This document shows positions 56,332-64,000 of a stretch of DNA of 64,000 nucleotides, one piece after another. The translations under genes were made by a program, and so were the position numbers. The notes under the pieces are model-generated. The model did not search any database. It was given only the letters and a program-made list of their open reading frames with translations, and had not been told where the DNA came from. Source of the DNA: Blasia pusilla (lineage: Eukaryota > Marchantiophyta > Marchantiopsida > Blasiales); assembly GCA_050084515.1 (NCBI GenBank), contig CM114275.1, forward strand, positions 17,856,001 through 17,920,000, given 5' to 3'. Each line of letters starts with the position of its first letter. Position 1 is the first letter of the stretch.

Positions 56332-57500
56332 TGATGGTGAGGGTGCACCAACAATACCCTACATATAGTTAAATGGTGATGGCTTAGGCGACGATTATCA
56401 ATATTGAGTTATATGATGTGTTGGTTGCACTACCACATTTGCAACCACTTTGCAAGTTGTACACGGGAGCTTCAACTTAGGTGCAATATAGTCTTGGTAT
56501 ATTCATAGTATAGTCGTATTGGACTTGCAACTTTGTAGGTTTGAACTCATAATTGACTCTCACAAACATGAGAGTTGGACTCAAAGGTTGCGATTGTAAT
56601 GCGGCTTGAAAGTTCCATTTTCTTACATTTGCTCTTTAATTGCAATTCAATCGTAGAAGGCTTGCAAAGTGATTGTAAATGTCTTGGAATTTTTTTGCTT
56701 CTTTGTGAGTAATTTTGGGGACTTTGTGAGTTTGAGTAGCCTTGAACAAGTTACAAAGAAATCGCAAAAAGTTTGATTGATAGCAATTCCAACCAATGGT
56801 TTTATGCACTTGCAAAGCAGTTTTTTCTTCTTTCTTATTTGGCTCATTTTGTACTTACTTTTGGTTGTAGAAACCACTTTTTCAAGGGGGATTATGCTCC
56901 TTCTAGTTTCTTCTTTGGGATGCCTTATGTTTTTTTTTTCTCCCTCATTTCATATACATTAGAAATAATACTTTTAGAAAAAAAGTGTAGTATTATGAGA
57001 TCCACTCATCTATATATCCCTTAACATTATAATGACAATCTGAGATGATTTTATAAATACCCACATACTAAGATAAAATACTTCCCCAAAAAACTCAAGA
57101 CTTGGCTCCATTAGAGAAAGAAACCACTTGTAAAGTGAGAAGAAGAGTCTCAAAAAATTGGGAGGAAAAGTGAAAATGGAGTGGTTATAGAGGTGAAAAG
57201 GGAATTTTTTGTTGAGGGTTTGTGTTTTTCGAGTCCATTATGTGAATTGGAAGTCAATTCTTGATATTGACACTTTGCAAGTCAATTTTGAGGTACACTC
57301 ATAAATCTCAATGTGAGATGTTTGCAAGTCTTTTGCCTCTCGTTGGACTTGAAAAATACGCAAGACTTGCAACTTACTTGCAATTGACTCACAAAGGTTG
57401 GAATGGTCACAAAGTCGAGTCAACTTGCAAATGAAATGCAAATTACTTGCAAACACAAAGAAGGGCTGAAAAAAAAAGAACAAGTATCTCTTATCCCTAG
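56332..57500. other. No recognisable gene
   Basis: AT-rich sequence rich in the words TTGCAAGT and ACTTGCAA, with no domain recognised. Confidence 0.5.
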
Positions 57501-57509
57501 TAGTGTTGG

Positions 57510-57860
57510 TTATGTTGTGTTATACTTGATGGGGTTTATGTTGGACTATTGGGAAGAGTCGATCTTTTATTGGTAGAATTGGCAACTAGGTGATGGTTGT
57601 GTTACTAATTTTCGAGTGCGTATGGTTGGAAGTGCTAGTGGTATGCAATAGATTATGATGGAAACTATTGCAGAGAACTATTTGATGGTGAGTGGGGTTG
57701 ATGACCTACATGAAGACCAACCAAATGTAGATAATGTGACGGTCGATGAGGACCATGTCGTACAGGTGGCGTTGGTTTGCGTACCACCATGTGTGGATCG
57801 AGGGTAGTGGTGGGACTACGTGAGTTATGACAATGTGGTGAAGAGTGGCAGATCCGCTAA
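57510..57860 (+). pseudogene. DNMT-Ty3 protease-linker fragment
   Basis: VVLYLMGFMLDYWEES at 57512-57560 and LGDGCVTNFRVRMVG match the end of the family protease (copy 2, 31770-31890). The downstream linker is acidic (VDEDHVVQVALVCVPP). No other element parts adjoin it. Confidence 0.6.
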
Positions 57861-57925
57861 ACTAAGAGTGAGGCCTTGAAGGAGAGGTGTGATGAAGATG
57901 TCATGGGGCCCATTGATGTGTAGCC

Positions 57926-57968
57926 ATACTCCTACACATCCTAGGCATCCTTTGATGTGTAGGAGTAT
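57926..57968. repeat. Perfect 15-bp inverted repeat, 13-nt loop
   Basis: ATACTCCTACACATC and GATGTGTAGGAGTAT pair perfectly. A third partial copy, GATGTGTAG, lies just upstream at 57915. Confidence 0.92.
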
Positions 57969-58422
57969 TCAATTGATATTCAAGAAATTGATACATGCGT
58001 GGTGGTAGTGTTGCCATTAGAGGCACGAGGGTGATTTGAGTGCACAAGTCATCCTCAACCCTAAATCCTAAACCCATCCTCATGGTGAGGGTGGGTTTGG
58101 CTCGATTTTCACTCAATGTCATCGGAGAATGACGCGTTCCCCATTTGATCATTGTGTATTTTTTGGCGAGATGGTGTACTTATGGATGCGATGGGTGTTA
58201 TATTAGTGTATGTCTGTGCGTATGCATCATCGATATATGCTATGAAACCATGTGTACACCCAGGGTACCACAATCAAATTCATTACGTGGATTACTTAAC
58301 ACTCTTCCACATCTTAGCCACCCATACCTAGTGCCCTCCTCTTCATTCAGTATTGGGGTTTTAGTCACGACAAGTTTTTACCCCATTTCCATCTTCAACC
58401 CTCCACTTTAATTTAATGGTTG

Positions 58423-58495
58423 CCTGGTAGGGTTGATTAAGCCTCTAGATGAGCCAAATGGCTCCTCTAGAGGCCCTAATCAACCCTGGCAGGCA
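58423..58495. repeat. Long imperfect hairpin, about 73 nt
   Basis: TGCCTGG-AGGGTTGATTA-GCCTCTAGA on the left pairs with TCTAGAGGC-TAATCAACCCT-CAGGCA on the right around an AAAT loop, with a few bulges. It resembles a small MITE or a pre-miRNA-like fold. Confidence 0.8.
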
Positions 58496-58679
58496 TCCAT
58501 TCCCTTATCGCTAAGTATTGATATTACTATTTTCTTGTTGATAGTGTCGAAGCATTTCCGAATATCGAATTCGAGCCACCACAATGGGTTCTTCCACCGC
58601 ATTTTGATGTCCCTCAGGGCTGAGGTGGCATCAGATATACACATTTTTTTAATAAAAAAGAAAAAATCGATTTAAAAGA

Positions 58680-59110
58680 TTACGACATTCTTTTTCAACT
58701 GGATCACCCTTTGTACCTAAATCCCCGATGTGGTACCTGAAGAGGTTAAGTCCTCGGACGCAGGGGCTTTCGAGACCCGTCTTGGTTCGAACGGGAAAGG
58801 GCGGAACCCTAACTGAGCTGAACGAGGCAGCCGGGGATGGGTCTCTAAGGGCAAGTACGCCTCAGCTCTGATGATGGACTTGCTGCAAAGAACGACCCAG
58901 CCAATGAGGCTCCGCCCTGTGGACCACAAGGTTCCCGAAGCCCGGAGCCTTGCCCGGGAGTTGGAACGAAGGAAACGAACTGCAGACCAATCGTGCCACA
59001 AAACAGGCGTACCCGGACAGGGGTGCAGCGAGAAGACGGGAGTACCGGTTAAGCACTTGAAAGCCTTCACTTCTCGCCTGGGCTGGGCTGGGCTCTGCTG
59101 CCAGCGTTTA
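58680..59110. other. GC-rich block of unknown origin
   Basis: This 430-bp stretch is clearly more GC-rich than its left flank. Its minus-strand frame 59070-58717 is open for 117 codons, with no domain recognised (it includes RRVSKAPASEDLTSSG). The texture recalls plant mitochondrial DNA, so an organellar insertion is possible but unproven. Confidence 0.3.
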
Positions 59111-59463
59111 GATGTTTCCTCGCGCCGCTATGGGAATTCCTTATTTACGGCCCCTACGGGTAACCATTGTTTCTTTTCCTGGCCATCTGGAGTATCCACG
59201 TGTAATAATTACTTTCTTCTCCCCCGTTACCGGTCTCGAAGGAAAAGGCCGCAGACTGGTTGTTTGTTTCCCTGTTGTGAAGGCATTAGTCATCCGGTAA
59301 ATGAAGTCGGGGTGGTGGTGGGGTCGATCGCGCGAGCAAAACCATCTACTGCGCCGACGGGTCGGGAATGTGCGAAGCGGAGGCCGTTGTTGGGTTCGGG
59401 GTGGGGCAGGGATCCCTCGCCAAAAATAGCAGCAGGTAGGGCGGCTTTTCGCTAGGTTCGGTT

Positions 59464-59485
59464 CGGGTCGGGTCGGGTCGGGTCG
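59464..59485. repeat. (GGGTC)n microsatellite
   Basis: Four to five tandem GGGTC pentamers. Confidence 0.9.
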
Positions 59486-60475
59486 TATTGCATCATCGCC
59501 GCGGCGTCCATCCCGTCGTCTACCATCCATAGCTGGCGGTGTGGCGGGCGATCTTGGGAGGGGCAAGCTGCCTGCTACCAGTGCATGTCCTGTGCATGAG
59601 AGCAGCGTTTCGGGCTAAGGATTATAGTTTATAGGCATTTTAATTCAGTTGACGTGAGTTGATGATCTGGGAGGCAGGAGCGACAGTGGAGGAGAAAAGA
59701 AAAGAGAGGCCGGTGGGGGGAGCGGGTCTTTTCTGTCAGGGTTGTTAAGTTTTTCCCCGCAGAGAGAATTTGCTCTGTGCCACTTTTGTCGTTTGTTAAC
59801 CCTCTCTTCCGTCTCGAGACGTGCTTGCTCCGCACTGGGGAGCCTGGATGACAGTGGGGAAGGCCGCTCTCGTTCCATTGTTGAGCCCTTCAGTTCCATC
59901 ACTTCGCCGTCGGGCGAGTGCTCATTCTTCGACATTCCTCGCTGCGTGCGCTCGATTTTCGTCTGAGGTCGTGCCTTGTGCGACTCCGCGCGCTGGGATC
60001 TGGGAGGTTCTTGCGTGGTGGTGTTTTCTCGGGTTTTCGCCGATTTGCCACTCCTGGCTACTCCCGTTTGTTCTACGTGTTGGGAGCTCCGTTGGGGAAC
60101 CCTTAAGGTTTTCACTTCTGGATCGTCGGCTGCCGGGGCGCGATCGTGGCAGCATGCAAGCTTCTGGAGACGCGCCGGGGGCTCTGCAGTAGATATTGAA
60201 GGAATCGTGAGTCTTGTCTGTGATTGTGACTCTTTGACGTTCTTCGTTCGTCTCGCGCATCATGTCTTATCGGTTAGATCATTCTAGCAGGGCTGATGCT
60301 GTCCAGGGTACTTGGACAGAAATCTGCGTGTGAAGCTTTGTGGAAATCCCACCGATGAGTCGTAATGGCCGTAGCGGGCTCGGGGAAGTCAATTGAGACT
60401 GTGATCAGCGAAAGAGTGCACCGGGCATGGAAAAGACGATGATAATCAGGGAGGGAGGGAGGAGTAGAGGGTTAG
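59486..60475 (+). other. Upstream region and probable 5' UTR of the HECT ligase gene
   Basis: GC-rich sequence with no supported ORF of its own. ATAGTTTATAGG at 59624-59635 is a weak TATA candidate. The stretch has several short upstream ATGs, including one at 60379. The transcription start cannot be placed by eye. Confidence 0.4.
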
Positions 60476-63335
60476 ATGGTTCTAGCGAGTCTTGCTCTGT
60501 CCATAAGGGGTCTGTTCAGGCACATTCGGTTAGCAACCCTGCCTTCTCGTAGGCGAGACTCTCCTTCATCTATCATGGAGACCCTCACGGTGGTCGAAGA
60601 CGAGAGAGCAGTACAGTCTCCTTTGATCATAGTCCCCGCGGTGGGAGTGGGAGTAGCTGTGGTGGAGAGAGAGCGAGCAGAACGCGCAGGTGAGAGGGAG
60701 AGAGGCTTCATGATGGCAGCGCGGATGGCTTCTGCACAGCCGACAGCATCGAGGACCGCCTCCAGCAAGAGGAAGCTGGAAGAAATCGAGATTGGCATAG
60801 CAGAGTCGTCTAGCTCCGCTAATTCACAAGTCCGAGTTCGCAGAGAGGCGCGGGAAGAAGTTATGGAGGCCAGCGTCGCGGAGTCAAGTGGCAGGGAGCG
60901 ATACGAAGGAGGTACTTGTGCATCGGGGGAAGCTCAAGCCCTTGATGGGGAGAGTCAGATGAGAGAAGAAGGTGGGAATGAAGCCTTAGATGCTGATGCT
61001 ATGTGGGAGGAACAGCCTGGATGGAATCGGGCAGTTTTGGAGGCTAATTGTGAGATAACAAAAGTTGTTCCACCCGATAAGGGAGATACCGAAGAAAAAT
61101 TAGAAGAATTTGGTGGTTCGGAGGGTAGTAGCGAAGCTGGTAGTAGCCTTCGTTCCACTTCTATGTCTTCTCAAGGGGATTCTGGAGTTCATTCGGGTGC
61201 GCAATCTGCAGGCGCTGCTGGAGTCACTTCGGGTGAGGCCCTTACCACCGAAACTGGGAACACCGGGAGAGGATTAGCAGACGAGGACGGTGTCGGTAAG
61301 GAGGGTGAGGGATACAAGGAGACAGAGGTTGATGGGCTACGGTCAAGAGAGAAAGAGAGAGATTCATCACTCTTTAGTCACGAGGAGGAATTGGGTACCA
61401 GACGCTACAGCAATAATCTTGACGCGGTAATAGGGACCGGTCTTTTGGAGACTAGTATAAGCCATAGTGGTTCTGTTTCGAGCCTTGGAGGTGGCGGCGG
61501 CAGTGTCAGTACCAATGGTGGAGAGGGTTCTTGCAGTACTCCTGGACCCATGAATGTTGACATTGACACGGCGCCTTGTCGTCTGCAGTTTTTCGTTAGA
61601 ACCTACATTGATGGCCGCACTATCGTCCTTCATGCCAATGCCTCTGAAAGTGTTGAATCCGTGCATCAGCAAATTCTTCTGAAAACAGGACTGCCGGTGT
61701 CGGAGCAGAGGTTAATTTTTTGCGGACGACAACTTCAACAAGATCAGACTCTAGAAGTTTGTCATGTCACCAATGACGCCACTTTGTACTTGGTCGCAAG
61801 AATGCGCAGTACAGATCTGCCTCACTCTTGGCAGCTCATAAATGATCTTGTGGCTACGATTCGACGTATGTGTGCCGTAGGAGAATCCCTTCCTCCGATT
61901 GGCTCGAAGTTGATGCATTCACAAGATTGTGTGCGGGCAGGAGTTCAGGAGTTTCTGAAGATGGCTTCGAAGTTGGCATCGAAGCCAACTTCGAAGCCGA
62001 TATCAGTGTCAGAACATATGCAGGTTTTCCAGCTTGCTGGAGCATCATCTGCACTAGTCATGCTCTTGTTATCACCGGTGGAAAGCAATCGCGAATGTGC
62101 AGAAGAGTCAATCACCCACTTTCTTCAAGCTAACGATGAGTATCTTCCTGCCCAGATTCATTGCCACTGTGCTCCAGTGCTCCTTGACTTTTGCAAGCTT
62201 CTTGCCAAGAGTGCCCCCCATCACAATCTTTACGCGTTGTGTCGCAACGCCCTCGCTCGCCTCCTCGATACTGTAGGTATCACACACGATAGTCTGTACT
62301 TCAACGAGGCCAAGGCTGAAAGTATCGTTCATGACTTTTCTCCATTTGTAAATGAGCTTTCCTTGCGTCTGTCTTCAAATCTACGTGGGATCGCAAAAGC
62401 ATATACTACGAAGGAGACATCCATAAATTTTGCATCCTACGTCAAAGAAGCGAAAGATTTCACGGCCTTTGTGATCCCTCTCTGCAAAGCTATGGAGGTT
62501 TGCAAAGGAATTGATTCCTCGGGGTCAAGTCATGGTGTGAGAACTGGTGAAGGTGCAGGCTTAAGATACGTAACTGGAAGCAGAACTAACTACGGAGCAC
62601 TGGGAAGTATTGATGGTCCCCCTTCCGACTTTCGAATTTCAGCAGCTGTTACTACGGATATGAGCCCAAGTAGAATTTATGCTCTTGGCGTGGGCGTAGA
62701 AATCGGTTCACACGGATGGCTCCGCGCTCTTTTCAGAGAGCTTCTGCAGGAAATCAACAATTGTCTAGAAGCAGTGGGTCTTGTAGCAGAGAGGAATCAA
62801 GAGATGCAAGGCCCTGCTGCCTCAGTGGCTGAAGATAGGGAAAGACCACTAGGATGGGCCCCTTTCTTGGTTGTACTGAAAGGCCTACATGCTGTTGCAA
62901 AACTTTATGAGGGTGCAATGGAGGATTTGCTACATGTCCTTTGTGAACGACATACGGCTTTGAATGTCCTAATAAGGCAGTCAAGGTGGCAGGATGATGA
63001 CTTCTGGCTTCTTGAACACAAATACCTACTAGATTTCGAATCAAAGAGGAGGTTGGTAATGGCTATGCTACCAGAAGCACAAGACGATCACGATGAGCGG
63101 CAAGAAATAGTTGTTCACCGGTCACAGCTTCTAACTGAATCCTTCGATTTACTGGCATATGTTGAGCCTGATTGTCTTCAAGGAGGAATATCGGTGGAGT
63201 TCGCAACAGAGGAGGCAACAGGACCCGGGGTGTTGAGGGAATGGTTCTCTATGATATGCAGGGAGATATTCAACCCTCAAAATGCCCTGTTTCTACCGTG
63301 CCCTAATGATCGAAGGAGGTTCTTCCCTAATCCTG
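60476..63335 (+). CDS. UPL5-like: HECT-type E3 ubiquitin ligase, UPL5-like, first exon
   Basis: A long intact frame encodes an E3 that would take ubiquitin from an E2 onto its HECT cysteine and transfer it to substrates. Residues 1-365 are Ser/Glu/Gly-rich and probably disordered. Residues about 366-445 form a ubiquitin-like domain (LQFFVRTYIDGRTIVL, then LIFCGRQLQQDQTLE). A conserved central region follows (WQLINDLVATIRRMC). The HECT N-lobe starts near residue 885 and shows VEFATEEATGPGVLREWF and NPQNALFLPCPNDRRRFFPN. UBL plus HECT without other domains is the UPL5 plan; in Arabidopsis UPL5 targets a WRKY factor in leaf senescence. The conserved HECT sequence stops at a donor, CTG|GTAATG, at 63335-63337, so later exons with the catalytic Cys lie outside the window. 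The start could be 60476 or the Met at 60575. The N-terminal extension is longer than in Arabidopsis. Confidence 0.88.
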
Positions 63336-64000
63336 GTAATGATGCTCGACCTTTTAAGTTCTTTGAGTCCTGTTATCTGTGTCTCTCAAGGTTTAGTAGG
63401 GCGCTTATTGCGATTACCGAAGCTTTATTTATGGCAATTGTCTCAACCTCCAATGGTGTACCCCATCTGGGGTCATGGCAAGAAGTCCTGACCCCAAGAA
63501 AGAGGAACCTCTCTTTCTTGCCGACTTTTTAATTTAATAAAACATGTGGTTGAATATCACAATTTGATTTAGTTTCATGGCCATGGAAGCCTCCAGCCTC
63601 ATTAGACGTGCCTTGAGTAGCCCTAGTAGCACAGTATACAGTAAACTGTACTCATGAAGTTGTACTGCCTGTTATTAACTTGCAATCCTTGACCCACATA
63701 GTAGTCAGACAGCGCTCGCCACTAGATTGGGTGGGGGAAGAGATGGCAAAAGTGCTATGTGAGGGGGGAGACTCTCTTCTGTAAGTGTGAGTACATACGA
63801 AAGAGGTTTTTAGAGCTGAGATTCCATTTGTCAGCCAAGAAGCTTTATACAAGAAAGTGAACTGCGTTAGGACCCACAGAAGTATAAATAGCAAGTGCAG
63901 GCGTGGGGCAATGAACAAAATGTAGAAGAGGAGGGATAATTCACTCTCCCATTAGTAAGAGGGGCTGAATGGGCAAATATATTGACTACGGGCATCAGAG
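63336..64000 (+). other. Probable first intron of the HECT ligase gene
   Basis: Starts GTAATG. The open frame runs on to 63532, but its sequence no longer resembles HECT except for a doubtful FSRALIAIT stretch at about 63391. No acceptor leading back into the expected FSGR/ALAL block is clear before 64000. An imperfect hairpin (AAGAAAGAGG-AA-CCTCTCTTTCTT) lies at about 63498-63521. Confidence 0.5.

Noticed and set aside
59645-60263. Minus-strand frames upstream of the HECT ligase
   Set aside because: Arg/Ser/Pro-rich low-complexity peptides from GC-rich DNA, no domain, overlapping frames on both strands.
60472-60798. Minus-strand frame of 108 codons over the HECT ligase start
   Set aside because: It is antisense to a long conserved coding exon and lacks any motif.
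63336-63532. Extension of the HECT protein to residue 1018
   Set aside because: Conservation with HECT domains stops at a good splice donor (GTAATG); the following residues do not fit the family.

Overview
This is a TE-dominated stretch of a large plant (streptophyte) genome. One clear host gene lies at the right edge: a HECT-type ubiquitin ligase related to UPL5, whose first exon runs from about 60476 to 63335. The rest is mostly mobile elements in various states of decay, separated by AT-rich, apparently gene-free DNA. Supporting a plant source are a Ty1/copia element with the initiator-Met tRNA primer site TGGTATCAGAGC, chromovirus-like Ty3 remnants, a SWIM-finger Mutator-like gene and the UPL5-like ligase. 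A DNMT3-type methyltransferase inside a retroelement and a LINE type I associate with algae and mosses make a seed-free lineage (bryophyte, lycophyte or fern) more likely than a seed plant; that part is inference.

Layout: 0.2-1.57 kb, 3' part of a LINE (minus). 1.57-5.05 kb, decayed copy 1 of a Ty3/gypsy family called DNMT-Ty3 here. 5-8.8 kb, no recognisable gene. 8.9-9.7 kb, gag remnant of another Ty3 element. 9.9-15.7 kb, a broken minus-strand SWIM/Mutator-like gene interleaved with arrays of the palindrome GCAACCCGTCGG/CCGACGGGTTGC. 16.1-17.94 kb, right half of DNMT-Ty3 copy 3. 18-24.6 kb, mostly featureless apart from short tandem repeats. 24.6-25.2 kb, solo terminal repeat of DNMT-Ty3 (minus). 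26.4-41.6 kb, a decayed Ty1/copia element into whose gag a nearly complete DNMT-Ty3 element (27008-37503, copy 2) has inserted with a 5-bp target duplication. 43.85-46.5 kb, chromovirus integrase fragments (minus). 46596-56326, nearly complete DNMT-Ty3 copy 4 (minus) with its own 5-bp duplication. 57.5-59.5 kb, a small DNMT-Ty3 fragment, two strong hairpins and a GC-rich block of unknown origin. 60.5 kb to the end, the HECT ligase exon and its first intron.

The most interesting system is the DNMT-Ty3 family. Its internal region encodes gag with CCHC knuckles, a retropepsin (DSGA), a DNMT3-like cytosine-5 DNA methyltransferase, reverse transcriptase (YIDD), RNase H, a zinc-binding DDE integrase and a C-terminal C4HC3 PHD finger. 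It thus carries a DNA-methylation writer and a probable histone reader. Its termini are also not a normal pair of LTRs. In the two copies with both ends present, the order is A1 - internal - B1 - A2 - B2 (split direct repeats, as in DIRS/PAT elements); a third copy shows B1-A2-B2. Yet the element encodes a DDE integrase and makes 5-bp target duplications. Removing copy 2 plus one duplication rejoins the copia gag frame, which fixes its ends to within one base. All copies carry stops or frameshifts, so none here looks autonomous. Coordinates of degenerate domains are approximate because they were read by eye.
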